The notes under the pieces were generated by a model that saw only the letters and a program-made list of their open reading frames with translations, did not search any database and had not been told where the DNA came from. From positions 209,606 to 273,605 of the forward strand of contig NZ_JABBFV010000006.1 in assembly GCF_012927105.1 (NCBI RefSeq): 64,000 nt of DNA. The letters are read 5' to 3'. Of the stretch, positions 9,059 through 18,333 are shown in pieces. The stretch's first letter is position 1; every line of letters starts with the position of its first letter. The translations under genes were made by a program, and so were the position numbers. The stretch is from Sphingobium psychrophilum. GTDB taxonomy: Bacteria > Pseudomonadota > Alphaproteobacteria > Sphingomonadales > Sphingomonadaceae.

Positions 9059-9748
9059 ATGGCAGGCATGATTTTCCGCTGTATTGTGATGGCTTGTATA
9101 GTGGCATTAGCAGGCTGTTCCACCTCCTTGCCAACCTTTCGTTACAGGCTAACCGTAGAGGTTGAGACACCTACCGGAATACGCAGCGGTTCTAGCGTCA
9201 TTGAAGTGCTGACGGTCGATCAACGCAGTATTGGCATGTTACACCACCGTATCCTTGGTAATGCTGTAGCCATCAAACTCCCAGATGGCCGCTACATATT
9301 TGCATTATTGCGGGATAATGGACTAAACCCGACCAACTTCAAATCGGCAGCGCCCTTTTGGGCGTTCGATCACCAGCTTCCTGCCGACAGATCAAATTAT
9401 CATCGGGTCCATCGTGCGCTTACGCAAGCGAAAGGAAAGGCAGAGCTTCCGCCAAAGCATTACCCTATGTTCGTAATATTCGAGAATATCAGGAGGCCCG
9501 AGACGGTAAGGGCAGTGCCTCCTGTTGATTTCAAAAGCGAACTTGGGGTGAAATTACATTCCGTCACTGTCGAAATCACCGATGATCCCGTCAACGACGA
9601 TATTGCCTCGATTCTACCGTGGGCCGGTCCACAAATGAAAACTCAGCTGGATGGAGCATCAACAACAAATTCAGATGCACTCGCGAACAAGCTTGGTGTC
9701 CTAGATTTTCGCGCTTACGATTTTTGGTCATTGACGAAATCGCAGTGA
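9059..9748 (+). CDS. Predicted lipoprotein of unknown function
   Basis: The product begins with a lipoprotein signal peptide (MIFRCIVMACIVALAGC) with lipobox LAGC, so it should be lipidated at that cysteine. The remaining roughly 210 residues match no family I recognise. GGAG at 9052-9055 is close to the ATG at 9059, and a second ATG at 9068 is equally possible. The gene is visibly AT-richer than its neighbours and uses codons such as TTA and AAA, which suggests horizontal acquisition between hisC and metX. Confidence 0.65.
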   Translation: MAGMIFRCIVMACIVALAGCSTSLPTFRYRLTVEVETPTGIRSGSSVIEVLTVDQRSIGMLHHRILGNAVAIKLPDGRYIFALLRDNGLNPTNFKSAAPFWAFDHQLPADRSNYHRVHRALTQAKGKAELPPKHYPMFVIFENIRRPETVRAVPPVDFKSELGVKLHSVTVEITDDPVNDDIASILPWAGPQMKTQLDGASTTNSDALANKLGVLDFRAYDFWSLTKSQ

Positions 9749-9830
9749 CGGCAAACACACGATTGTCAGGCGTAGTTCGGCAGTTTGAATGAACGGCGCT
9801 GCACGCCTGATTTGATGTTCGAAAAACACC

Positions 9831-9873
9831 GTCGGATTGTGAAAGCGCCCGACAACCCCACGGGCGGGGTTTT
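9831..9873 (+). promoter_or_regulatory. Candidate attenuator or terminator in the metX leader
   Basis: Two adjacent hairpins lie 220-260 bases before metX. GTCGG (9831-9835) pairs with CCGAC (9849-9853). AACCCC (9854-9859) pairs with GGGGTT (9866-9871), followed by TTCC, the second resembling an intrinsic terminator. An alternative stem, GCCCG (9847-9851) with CGGGC (9861-9865), would break both. This could be a methionine or SAM-responsive leader or simply the terminator of the lipoprotein gene. It does not match the SAM-II consensus that I remember. Confidence 0.4.
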
Positions 9874-10093
9874 CCGTCGCCGTGAAACGGCCGCCATCGG
9901 GCTATACCTAGCCGTCCCGCAAGTCCCGCTTCCCCCCTTTCGACAAGGCCTTGGCGGCGCTCGCGGCAACGATGCTGGCCGGCGCGAGCGTCAGTGACCC
10001 GCTTCTCCCCCATCCCCACCGCGCCGGTTTGAGGCCGCCGATCGACGGCTCCGATTGACAGCGCCCGGTCGCGGTCCTAGCGCCGCTCAGGTC

Positions 10094-11245
10094 ATGGCCA
10101 GCGTTCCCATCAGCGAAGACAGCCGGTTCGGCCTGCGTCGTCAGGCCCGCCTGACCACCCCCCTGAACCTGTCCAGCGGCGCGCGGCTGGGGCCGGTCGA
10201 TATCGCCTATGAAACCTATGGCGCGATGAATGCGGACAAGTCCAACGTCATCCTGATCTGCCATGCGCTGACCGGCGATCAATATGTCGCATCCGACCAT
10301 CCCGTCACTGGCAAGCCGGGCTGGTGGTGGCGGCTGGTGGGGGTAGGCAAGCCGGTCGATCCGGCGCGCCATTTCATCGTCTGTTCCAACGTCATCGGCA
10401 GCTGCATGGGGTCGAGCGGCCCGGCCAGCATCGATCCGGCGACGGGCGACCCGCACGCCATGCGCTTTCCGGTGCTGACCATCGCCGACATGGTGCGCGC
10501 GCAGGCGGCGTTGCTCGATCATCTGGGCGTGGAGCGGCTGAGCGCAGTCATCGGCGGGTCGATGGGGGGGATGCAGGCGCTGACCTGGCCCACGCTCTTC
10601 CCCGACCGGGTCGAAAGCTGCATCGTCATCGCCTCCACTGCGCGGCACAGCGCGCAGAATATCGCGTTCCACGAGGTCGGGCGGCAGGCGATCATGGCCG
10701 ATCCGCACTGGCGCGGGGGCGATTATTATGCCGATGGGCAGGTGCCGAGCGCGGGGCTGGCCGTCGCGCGCATGGCCGCGCATATCACTTATCTGTCCGA
10801 AGCGGGCCTGACCGAGAAATTCGGGCGGCGATTGCAGGGGCGGCCGGAAAATCCGAACGGGGCCAAGACCTTCGGCTTCGACGCCGATTTCCAGGTGGAA
10901 AGCTATTTGCGGCATCAGGGGTTGAGTTTCGTCGAGCGGTTCGACGCCAACAGCTATCTCTACATCACGCGGGCGATGGACTATTATGACATTGCCGACG
11001 ATCATGGCGGGTCGCTGGCCAAGGCGTTCACCGCCACCAAGGCGCGCTTCTGCCTCGTCAGTTTCGATACCGACTGGCTATATCCCACCGCCGAATCGCG
11101 GATCATCGTCCACGCGCTCAATGCGTCGGGCGCGCAGGCCAGTTTCGTGGAACTGTCCAGCCCGTTCGGCCATGACGCCTTCCTGCTGGAATGTCCCGAA
11201 CTCAACCGGGTGGTGGACGGATTCCTGAAGGGCGGGCGGGCATGA
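10094..11245 (+). CDS. metX: Homoserine O-acetyltransferase
   Basis: This 383-residue alpha/beta hydrolase has the MetX nucleophile elbow [10 protein letters not shown] (catalytic Ser), the acidic residue in FDTDWLYP and the C-terminal catalytic His in FGHDAF. It acylates homoserine with acetyl-CoA (possibly succinyl-CoA, as in some relatives) for methionine synthesis. I prefer the ATG at 10094 (MASVPISED) to an upstream TTG at 10055. The stop overlaps metW by four bases, the usual metXW operon. Confidence 0.9.
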   Translation: MASVPISEDSRFGLRRQARLTTPLNLSSGARLGPVDIAYETYGAMNADKSNVILICHALTGDQYVASDHPVTGKPGWWWRLVGVGKPVDPARHFIVCSNVIGSCMGSSGPASIDPATGDPHAMRFPVLTIADMVRAQAALLDHLGVERLSAVIGGSMGGMQALTWPTLFPDRVESCIVIASTARHSAQNIAFHEVGRQAIMADPHWRGGDYYADGQVPSAGLAVARMAAHITYLSEAGLTEKFGRRLQGRPENPNGAKTFGFDADFQVESYLRHQGLSFVERFDANSYLYITRAMDYYDIADDHGGSLAKAFTATKARFCLVSFDTDWLYPTAESRIIVHALNASGAQASFVELSSPFGHDAFLLECPELNRVVDGFLKGGRA

Positions 11246-11835
11246 GCGAGACGTTGCGGCCGGACCTGGCCCTGATCGCGCGGACCGTGCGGCAGGGCGC
11301 GCGGGTGCTGGACGTGGGCTGCGGCGACGGGGCGCTGATGGCGGCGTTGCGCGACAATGCCCAGGTCGATGCGCGCGGGCTGGAGATCGATGGCTCCAAC
11401 GTCGCGGCTGCCGTGGGCCGCGGCCTGTCGGTGGTGCAGGGCGACGCTGACACCGACCTTGGCTATTATCCCGACGCCAGTTTCGATTATGCGATATTGA
11501 GCCAGACACTCCAGACGACGCGGCGGCCCGACCTGGTGGTGGAGGAATTGCTGCGCATCGGCGGGCAGGCGTTCGTGTCCTTCCCCAATTTCGCGCATTG
11601 GCGCGGGCGGATTTCGCTGCTCTGGGGCGGGCGGATGCCGGTGACGCGGCTGCTGCCCGACACCTGGTATGATACGCTCAACATCCATCATGTGACGGTC
11701 GACGATTTCCGGGCGCTGGTGAAGGAGCGGGGCTGGACCATAGATGGCCAATGGTTCCTGAAGGGCGACAGGGAAACCACCCATGCCAACGCGAACCTGT
11801 TCGCCGAGCATGCCGTGTTCCTGCTGCGCAAATAG
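11242..11835 (+). CDS. metW: Methionine biosynthesis protein MetW
   Basis: This 197-residue class I SAM-dependent methyltransferase-fold protein has motif [12 protein letters not shown] (about residues 24-34) and the MetW-typical [11 protein letters not shown] and [11 protein letters not shown] blocks. MetW works with MetX and is needed for its activity or stability in several bacteria. The ATG at 11242 overlaps the metX stop (ATGA), which argues for coupled translation. Confidence 0.9.
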   Translation: MSETLRPDLALIARTVRQGARVLDVGCGDGALMAALRDNAQVDARGLEIDGSNVAAAVGRGLSVVQGDADTDLGYYPDASFDYAILSQTLQTTRRPDLVVEELLRIGGQAFVSFPNFAHWRGRISLLWGGRMPVTRLLPDTWYDTLNIHHVTVDDFRALVKERGWTIDGQWFLKGDRETTHANANLFAEHAVFLLRK

Positions 11836-11847
11836 CCCCGACGGACG

Positions 11848-13302
11848 TCAGTTGCGGCCGAACCAGCCCTTCATCCGGCGGAACAGGCCGCGTTCGCTGA
11901 CCGCCTCGAACATCTCCTCCGGTCCTTCGGGGTCCAGCACTTCATTGTCCGCGATCCACGCCTGCACGTCGTTGAGGTCCGGGGTCACATAGGGGCGCAG
12001 CGTCCGGCCCGGCTTCTGCCGCAATTCCTCTATCCCCGCGACCAGCCCGCGTTCGGCGATCACCGCCGACACCCGCTCGGCGGGCAGGTCGAGATGCTCG
12101 GCGATCAGGTCGTCGCGGATCTTGAGGATCGTCGCCTGCCGCCCGTCATTGCCGGGTAGCTGCGTGTCGATACAAATGTCGCATTCGGTGTCCAGCCGCA
12201 TCGACCGGTTGTTCATATTGGACGATCCGACCCGGATCAGCCGGTCATCGACGATCAGCACCTTGGCATGGACATAGATGGGCGCGCCGCGCTGGGTGAA
12301 GGGGTGATATATGCGGAAGCGGCCGTGCGGATCGCGGCTCTTGAGCGCTTCATACAGCCGCGCGCGCGCCGTATCCATCGCCTGCTGCTCCAGCCAGCCG
12401 TCGGCCTGCTCTGGATTGACGATGACGATATCCGGCCCGTCCGCCTCGGCCAGCCGCTTCACAATCGCTTCGGCGATGCGGCGCGACGCGAAATATTGGC
12501 TTTCGGCATAGATATGCCGCTTCGCCGCCGCGATCTGGTTCAGGTAGAGCCGCTCGATCTCGATCAGTTCGTCCTGGTCGTCCATCTTCGGTGCGCTGCG
12601 GGCGATGGCGATATCGACGCCTTCGAACTGCACCGGCAACTTGTCGGGCCAGCAATCCTGCACGCCCTCGATCGGCTCCAGCGGATCGCCGCCCGCGCCC
12701 GCCCAGCGGTTACGCGCATGTTCGCCCAGCGCCGCCGCGATCGGGCCGGATAGGGCCGTGGTCGCGTCATGCCAGGGACCATAAGGCGATCCGTCGGGAT
12801 GATGCCGACCCGGCTCCTCGTCGCGATGATGGCGCGTGTCCCACCGATCGCCGGTCATATCGATGCCGCCGCAGAAAGCGAAGCAATCGTCGATCACCAC
12901 GATCTTCTGATGGTGCGAGGCGGCGGGCGGGTGATGGCTGTCCAGCTTCACGGTGACGCGCGGATGGGCCATCCATTTCAGCGTCGTGAACAGGTTGGTC
13001 GGCCGCACCATCGACTTCATGGCGCCGACATCCCAGCGCAATAGGAAAATCTCCAGTTCGGGCGTGCGGTCCACCAGCCAGCTGATGAAATCGCCGATTA
13101 CCGCAGGCGCGCCGTCATCGACCTCATCTTCGCGGATCAGGCTGATCGCGGCGTCGAAATCCCAACCGATCAGCATGATCCGCCGCTTGGCCTTGATCAT
13201 CGCGGCGCGGGCATTGCGGAAATAATTGTCGGCGTCGATGATGACGCTTGCCCGCTCGGCGCGTGCAATGCGCCAGCAATCTTCCCCCGGCTGCGGCGTC
13301 AT
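11848..13302 (-). CDS. Phospholipase D-like protein (cardiolipin synthase-related)
   Basis: The 484-residue protein has two HKD motifs typical of PLD phosphotransferases: HHQKIVVIDD near residue 130 and VHAKVLIVDD near residue 345. The second is followed by GSSNMNNRS. It lacks strong transmembrane helices at the N-terminus, unlike classical Cls. It probably transfers phosphatidyl groups. The ATG at 13302 overlaps the ubiA stop codon, so it is co-translated with ubiA. Confidence 0.82.
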   Translation of the reverse strand: MTPQPGEDCWRIARAERASVIIDADNYFRNARAAMIKAKRRIMLIGWDFDAAISLIREDEVDDGAPAVIGDFISWLVDRTPELEIFLLRWDVGAMKSMVRPTNLFTTLKWMAHPRVTVKLDSHHPPAASHHQKIVVIDDCFAFCGGIDMTGDRWDTRHHRDEEPGRHHPDGSPYGPWHDATTALSGPIAAALGEHARNRWAGAGGDPLEPIEGVQDCWPDKLPVQFEGVDIAIARSAPKMDDQDELIEIERLYLNQIAAAKRHIYAESQYFASRRIAEAIVKRLAEADGPDIVIVNPEQADGWLEQQAMDTARARLYEALKSRDPHGRFRIYHPFTQRGAPIYVHAKVLIVDDRLIRVGSSNMNNRSMRLDTECDICIDTQLPGNDGRQATILKIRDDLIAEHLDLPAERVSAVIAERGLVAGIEELRQKPGRTLRPYVTPDLNDVQAWIADNEVLDPEGPEEMFEAVSERGLFRRMKGWFGRN

Positions 13303-14222
13303 GCGACGCTGCTCCCCACGACCAGACAACCCAGAAACATCAGCAACCCCGCAAAACGATTGGACCGGAATTTGGACAGTGGATCGACGCCATCCTCCTT
13401 AAGCGTCGCAACTTGCCACAGCAGATGCGCGGCGATCGGCAGCAGCGCGGCGAGCGCCAGCATCTGGCCCTGCACCTGCCAGATGGCGCAGGCCCATAAA
13501 GCCAGCGCCAGCGTATAGCAGAGCGTCACGCCGCCCCGCACATACCGCCCCATCGACAAGGCGCTCGATCCGATTCCGATCAGCGCATCATCCTCCCGGT
13601 CTTGCAGCGCGTAGATGGTGTCATAGCCCACCACCCAGAAAATGGTTCCCGCATAGAGCAGCAGGCCGGGCAGGCTGAGCGCGCCCATGACCTCGCTCCA
13701 CCCGACCAGCGCCGCCCAGGAAAAGACCAGCCCCAGCCAGACCTGCGGCCAGCCGGTGATCCGCTTCATGAAGGGATAGGCCGCCACCAGCGCCAGGCTA
13801 CCGAGCGCCACGACCTGCGCGTAACGCTGCAACTGCAACAACACGATCAGGCCGATAAGGCACAGCGCTAGCAGCCAGGCCCAGGCCACCTTAACCGACA
13901 TCGCCCCGCTCGCCAGCGGCCGGGCGGCGGTGCGCGCCACTTTGCGGTCGAGGTCGCGATCGACAATATCGTTGAACACGCAGCCCGCGCCCCGCATCGC
14001 GATGCTGCCCAGCAGCAGCCAGCCGATCAGCGGCCAGCGGGCCAGGCCGCCGCCCGCCAGCGCCACGGCCCAGGCGCCCGGCCAGAACAGCAGCCACCAG
14101 CCGATCGGCCGGTCGAACCGCGCCAGTTGCGCCAATATGCGCGGCGTGTCCGGCAGGCGCGCCAGCAGGCCGCGCGCTTCGCTGTCGGGGACGATCACCT
14201 GTTTAACCGTCGTCTGATTCAC
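13299..14222 (-). CDS. ubiA: 4-hydroxybenzoate polyprenyltransferase
   Basis: This membrane prenyltransferase has the two Asp-rich motifs of the UbiA family, NDIVDRDLDRK (about residues 80-90) and DREDDALIG (about 205), with about eight hydrophobic segments. It attaches the polyprenyl tail to 4-hydroxybenzoate in ubiquinone synthesis. No ATG fits. I chose the GTG at 14222 (reading MNQTTVKQ) with GGAG a few bases upstream, giving 307 residues. It is divergent from rsmE. Confidence 0.87.
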   Translation of the reverse strand: MNQTTVKQVIVPDSEARGLLARLPDTPRILAQLARFDRPIGWWLLFWPGAWAVALAGGGLARWPLIGWLLLGSIAMRGAGCVFNDIVDRDLDRKVARTAARPLASGAMSVKVAWAWLLALCLIGLIVLLQLQRYAQVVALGSLALVAAYPFMKRITGWPQVWLGLVFSWAALVGWSEVMGALSLPGLLLYAGTIFWVVGYDTIYALQDREDDALIGIGSSALSMGRYVRGGVTLCYTLALALWACAIWQVQGQMLALAALLPIAAHLLWQVATLKEDGVDPLSKFRSNRFAGLLMFLGCLVVGSSVA

Positions 14223-14316
14223 CGTGACTCCGTTCGCATGAGCTTGTGGAAGCCCGCCTCTTCTCTTTAGGGAAGAACGGGCCGACCACAAGCGCGGCCG
14301 AACCGGAAGAGACAAA

Positions 14317-15063
14317 ATGACCGCAACGCCCGCCTGGCCGCCACAAAGCGCGCCGCGACTCCATGTCGAAACCCAGTTGGGGGAGGGGGTCGCGGTGCCG
14401 ATCGACGGCAATCCGGCCCATTATCTGATCAGCGTCATGCGGGTGAAACCCGACGACATCGTCCTTTTGTTCGATGGCCGGTCGGGCGAATGGGCGGCGC
14501 GGGTCCGCGACATCCGCAAGCGCGATCTGGTGCTGGACTGTGTGCAACAGACCAAGCCGCCCGAACATGTGCCCGATTTCTGGCTCTGCTGCGCGCCGAT
14601 CAAGAAGGGGCGGATCGACCTGATCGCGGAAAAGGCGTGCGAATTGGGCGTCGCCCGGCTCCAGCCGGTGCTCACCCGCCGCGCGGTGGTGGACAAGCTG
14701 AACCTCGACCGGCTGCACAGCCATCTGGTTGAGGCGGCTGAGCAATGCGGCCGCACCGCGCTGCCCGATCTGGCCGACATGGTGAAGCTCGACGCCTTGC
14801 TCAAAAGCTGGCCGGCCGATCGCCACCTGTTTTTCGCCGACGAAACCGGCGGCGCAGCGCTGGACGCCACGCTGCGCGCCCATCCCGGTCCCGCCGCCTT
14901 CCTGGTCGGGCCGGAGGGCGGATTCGATCCTGCCGAGCGCGACGCGATCCGCGCCACGCCGGGCGCGGTGCCGGTATCGCTTGGCCCGCGCATCCTGCGC
15001 GCGGAAACCGCCGCGCTCGCCGCGACGGCGGCCTGGATGGCGCTGAATGGCGACTGGAATTAG
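14317..15063 (+). CDS. rsmE: 16S rRNA m3U1498 methyltransferase
   Basis: The 248-residue protein shows the RsmE arrangement: an N-terminal PUA-like domain with VMRVKPDD, then a SPOUT-class methyltransferase domain with LVGPEGGFDPAERD and the C-terminal knot segment SLGPRILRAETAALAA. It methylates uridine 1498 of 16S rRNA using SAM. GGAAGAG lies upstream of the ATG at 14317. gshA follows 99 bases downstream on the same strand. Confidence 0.93.
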   Translation: MTATPAWPPQSAPRLHVETQLGEGVAVPIDGNPAHYLISVMRVKPDDIVLLFDGRSGEWAARVRDIRKRDLVLDCVQQTKPPEHVPDFWLCCAPIKKGRIDLIAEKACELGVARLQPVLTRRAVVDKLNLDRLHSHLVEAAEQCGRTALPDLADMVKLDALLKSWPADRHLFFADETGGAALDATLRAHPGPAAFLVGPEGGFDPAERDAIRATPGAVPVSLGPRILRAETAALAATAAWMALNGDWN

Positions 15064-15162
15064 TTTCATTCCGCTATTGGATTGAAGCGCTCAAGGCCAA
15101 GCCCTATGTGGTGATCGCCCGACTTTGTTTGACGGGCCAAGGGGAAGCAGTAAGGGCGGGGC

Positions 15163-16536
15163 ATGAGCACTAGAACCGACTCCGGGGACCATGATCCCGT
15201 CATCGAGAATCGCGACCAACTGATCGCGGCCTTTTCCAAAGGCGAAAAGCCCAAGGACCGCTGGCGGATCGGGACCGAGCACGAGAAATTCGTCTATAAT
15301 CGCCGCGACCATCACGCCCCCTCCTATGAAGAAAAGGGCGGCATCCACACGCTGCTGATTGGCCTGACCCGCTATGGCTGGAACCCGGTGTTCGAGGGCG
15401 AGAATATCATCGCCCTGTCCGGCACCGACGGCACGATCAGCCTGGAACCGGCGGGCCAACTGGAATTATCGGGCGCGCCGCTCGAAAATCTGCACCAGAC
15501 CTGCGCCGAAACCGGCCGCCATCTGGAACAGGTGAAATATGTCGGCGACATGCTGGGCTTGGGCTTTTTGGGCCTGGGCATGTGGCCGGACAAGACGCGC
15601 GCCGAATTGCCGATCATGCCCAAGGGGCGTTACGAGATCATGCTGCGGCACATGCCGCGCGTGGGGTCGATGGGCCTCGACATGATGCTGCGCACCTGCA
15701 CCATCCAGACCAATCTGGACTATGGCAGCGAAGCCGATATGGCGCAGAAATTCCGTACCTCGCTGGCGCTGCAACCGCTGGCCACCGCGCTGTTCGCCAA
15801 TTCGCCCTTTACCGAAGGCAAGCCCAATGGCTTCCTGTCCTATCGCAGCCATATCTGGTCGGACACCGATCCGGGCCGCACCGGGATGCTGCCCTTCGTG
15901 TTCGAAGACGGCTTTGGCTATGAACGCTATGCCGACTATGCGCTCGATGTGCCGATGTACTTCGTCTATCGCGACGGCAAATATATCGATGCGTCGGGCC
16001 ACAGCTTCCGCGATTTCCTCGACGGCAGGTTGTCCGTCCTGCCCGGCGAAAAGCCCACGGAAAAGGATTGGGAGGATCATCTCTCCACCGCCTTCCCAGA
16101 AGTGCGGATGAAGAGCTTCCTAGAAATGCGCGGCGCCGATGGCGGGCCGTGGAACCGCATCTGCGCGCTGCCGGCGCTGTGGGTGGGCCTGCTTTACGAT
16201 CAGGGCGCGCTCGACGCGGCGTGGGACGTGGTCAAGGACTGGACCATGGAGGAACGGCAGATATTGCGCGATTCCGTGCCGAAACTGGGGCTGGACGCGC
16301 CGATCGGTGGCGGTCGCAAGTTGCGCGATATTGCGGCGCAGGTCGTCGATATCGCCCGTTCCGGCTTGGCATCGCGCGCGCGCCTCAACGGCGCCGGCGA
16401 CAATGAAACCGGCTATCTGTCGTTTCTGGACGAAGTGGTCGCGTCCGGCAAGACCAACGCCGAACGGCTGCTCGAACGCTATCATAGCGAATGGCAGGGC
16501 GATCTGAGCAAGGTCTATGAGGAAGAGAGTTTCTGA
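15163..16536 (+). CDS. gshA: Glutamate-cysteine ligase (plant/alphaproteobacterial type)
   Basis: At 457 residues this matches the alphaproteobacterial/plant class of glutamate-cysteine ligase, with RIGTEHEKFV near residue 39, SLEPAGQLELSGAP, and the central MPRVGSMGLDMMLRTCTIQ block. It catalyses ATP-dependent joining of glutamate and cysteine, the first step of glutathione synthesis. It is convergent with the next gene, with a terminator hairpin between them. Confidence 0.92.
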   Translation: MSTRTDSGDHDPVIENRDQLIAAFSKGEKPKDRWRIGTEHEKFVYNRRDHHAPSYEEKGGIHTLLIGLTRYGWNPVFEGENIIALSGTDGTISLEPAGQLELSGAPLENLHQTCAETGRHLEQVKYVGDMLGLGFLGLGMWPDKTRAELPIMPKGRYEIMLRHMPRVGSMGLDMMLRTCTIQTNLDYGSEADMAQKFRTSLALQPLATALFANSPFTEGKPNGFLSYRSHIWSDTDPGRTGMLPFVFEDGFGYERYADYALDVPMYFVYRDGKYIDASGHSFRDFLDGRLSVLPGEKPTEKDWEDHLSTAFPEVRMKSFLEMRGADGGPWNRICALPALWVGLLYDQGALDAAWDVVKDWTMEERQILRDSVPKLGLDAPIGGGRKLRDIAAQVVDIARSGLASRARLNGAGDNETGYLSFLDEVVASGKTNAERLLERYHSEWQGDLSKVYEEESF

Positions 16537-16606
16537 GGGACGCTGTTTTCCGGCGCAGGCCGGAATCCAGTCCTGCCGTTGCGGTAAAGCGCCGCGGCGG
16601 AACTAG

Positions 16607-16632
16607 GCTCCGGCCTTCGCCGGAGCACATTT
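16607..16632 (+). terminator. Intrinsic terminator between convergent genes
   Basis: GCTCCGGC (16607-16614), loop CTTC and GCCGGAGC (16619-16626) form a perfect 8-bp hairpin followed by ACATTTTTC. It serves gshA, whose stop is at 16536. The flanking bases 16550-16600 resemble sphingomonad REP-type intergenic sequence. Confidence 0.75.
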
Positions 16633-16634
16633 TT

Positions 16635-17936
16635 CTATTCTGCCGGCTGTGGCGCGATCGCTGCCGTCTCGTGCTTCTTCCCCGTCACCCAGGCGAAGAA
16701 GCGCGGCACCGGCGCGTGGCGCTCCATCCAGTCGCTATAGGCGCGATAGTCGGGGTCGGCCGACAGATGCTGCTCCTCGGTCTTCGCGCGCCAATAATAG
16801 ACCGCATTGGTCAGCCCCAGCATCGCGCAATTGCGTACCATGTCCGCCAGCGATCCGCTGACCGACAGGAAAGGCAGGGCGGAAAACCACCAGAACAGGT
16901 TCTTAGACAGATAGGCCGGGTGCCGCGTCCAGCGATAGGGACCATGGGTCAATATGCCGCGATGGGTCAGGTTGGAAAAGCGCAGGCCGAACGCCACCGT
17001 CGCCCAGGCGTAGAGCGCCGTCAGCAGCACCAGCCAGCCGCCCAGCAGCCATTGCAGCGCGCTCGACCCCTGCGTCCAATGGTCCCACTCGGCACCGCCG
17101 GCATGATAGTCGAGCGGCCCGCCACCGCCCATCAGCACGAAGGGCGGGTAGCAGATCAGCGCCGCCAGCCAGCCGCTCAGGAAAGGATTGGCGGTGCGGA
17201 TGTGCGAATCCAGCGGCTTGAAGGTCAGGATGTAGCCGACCGTCGCCAGGCAGACGTCGATCATGAACATGACCGCGATCAGGAAGCCGGCCAACGCGAT
17301 CGGATTGTCCAGCGCGTCCTCGATCCGCCATTCGACCACGCTGGCGAAATTGCCCGGCACGATCGACACCATGAAGGCTAGGAAGAAGCCCTTCACCGCC
17401 CAGGCGCGGGCATGGTGACCGACCTGAACCATGTCGGCCTGCCCCGCCACGCCGCCGATCACCCATTGGCCAAAGCTGAAGCAGGCGTCCTTTGGCTCCA
17501 CCAGCCGCCGGTCGATCCAGATGATATAGGGTACGGACAGGGCCAGCAGCCATGGCGCGGCCGCCATGAACAAATCCATCGAAAAGCGGTAATTGCCGCT
17601 CCAATACCAGCGCGCGATGCAATAGAAGATGGCGATGGCGAGCCAGGTCGCCCATAGCCCGGCGATCTTGACGATGCTGATGTCCAGCACGTCGCGCACG
17701 CTCCGCGCTGGCCCGCGCCAATCGATCCCGGTCGATGCGTTGCGATGCACCTTGTCCACGATCAGCGACCACAGCACCATGGGCAGCCCGCAAGCGACCA
17801 CGGCGGCCAGGCCCGCATTGGGCCCGTTCATGCCATAATGGCGCGCCACCAGCGTCCAGAGGCCAAGGCCCATCAGGCCGGCGATGCCGACACCATGGCT
17901 GACGGCGGATTTCGGACAGGGGTCGGCCTTGCTCAT
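16635..17936 (-). CDS. Isoprenylcysteine methyltransferase-like integral membrane protein
   Basis: This 433-residue polytopic protein has about ten hydrophobic segments. Its C-terminal part has the ICMT/PEMT-type pattern THGPYRWTRHPAYLSKNLFWW, then the ADPDYRAYSDWMERHAPV tail, which resembles the SAM-binding region of membrane methyltransferases. A methyl-transfer role on a lipid or membrane substrate is possible but unproven. The start at 17936 is followed by a short cytoplasmic N-terminus. Confidence 0.7.
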   Translation of the reverse strand: MSKADPCPKSAVSHGVGIAGLMGLGLWTLVARHYGMNGPNAGLAAVVACGLPMVLWSLIVDKVHRNASTGIDWRGPARSVRDVLDISIVKIAGLWATWLAIAIFYCIARWYWSGNYRFSMDLFMAAAPWLLALSVPYIIWIDRRLVEPKDACFSFGQWVIGGVAGQADMVQVGHHARAWAVKGFFLAFMVSIVPGNFASVVEWRIEDALDNPIALAGFLIAVMFMIDVCLATVGYILTFKPLDSHIRTANPFLSGWLAALICYPPFVLMGGGGPLDYHAGGAEWDHWTQGSSALQWLLGGWLVLLTALYAWATVAFGLRFSNLTHRGILTHGPYRWTRHPAYLSKNLFWWFSALPFLSVSGSLADMVRNCAMLGLTNAVYYWRAKTEEQHLSADPDYRAYSDWMERHAPVPRFFAWVTGKKHETAAIAPQPAE

Positions 17937-18012
17937 ATCCGCGGCTGTAGCGCGAAATGGTAAGCAAGCGGTGAACCAGCTCCTGCGGCTGGTCGATCGA
18001 TATGGGGGAATG

Positions 18013-18088
18013 TGGTGCCCGGGGACGGATTCGAACCGCCGACACTGCGATTTTCAATCGCATGCTCTACCAACTGAGCTACCCGGGC
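18013..18088 (-). tRNA. tRNA-Phe (anticodon GAA), CCA encoded
   Basis: The 76-base gene folds as a standard tRNA. The acceptor stem is GCCCGGG/CCCGGGC (18082-18088 with 18017-18023), the D-arm contains AGCTCAGTTGGTAGAGC, the anticodon loop reads TTGAAAA (anticodon GAA), the T-arm contains GGTTCGAATCC, and a genomic CCA tail ends at 18013. It sits downstream of yacG on the same strand. Confidence 0.97.
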
Positions 18089-18138
18089 AGGGGTCTTCGG
18101 CAGGAGGCTCCCGCCGGATGGAGGCGTGCCTATAAGCG

Positions 18139-18333
18139 TCAATCCGGCTCGCTGTCCAGCCCATAATTGCCGTTTTTTTGATCGCCTTCCTCGGCGGGTT
18201 GGCCCGGCACGCGATAGCCCTCGCCCAGCCATTGCAGCAGGTCGCGGTCGCGGCAGGCGGCGCTGCAAAAGGGCTTCGTCGCGGGCTGGGCGGGCTGGCG
18301 ACAGACCGGGCAGGAGGCTGGTTTAGGCGACAT
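18139..18333 (-). CDS. yacG: DNA gyrase inhibitor YacG (zinc-binding)
   Basis: The small 64-residue protein has the YacG zinc-binding pattern CPVC...CSAAC (C-x2-C-x14-C-x3-C), followed by the DLLQWLGEGYRVPG tail. YacG binds GyrB and inhibits gyrase in E. coli. I chose the ATG at 18333 (MSPKPASCP), which overlaps the end of the RNase gene. It is the last gene of the infA-maf-RNase-yacG run. Confidence 0.87.
   Translation of the reverse strand: MSPKPASCPVCRQPAQPATKPFCSAACRDRDLLQWLGEGYRVPGQPAEEGDQKNGNYGLDSEPD

Noticed and set aside
9775..9850. SAM-II riboswitch upstream of metX
   Set aside because: A GGCGCT/AGCGCC pair and TGATTTGA are present, but the conserved 3' segment (GCTAAA-like) is not in place, so I list only a generic attenuator.
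14203..15069. Long minus-strand open frame opposite rsmE
   Set aside because: It is the complement of the rsmE coding region with no recognisable domain; such shadow frames are common in GC-rich genomes.
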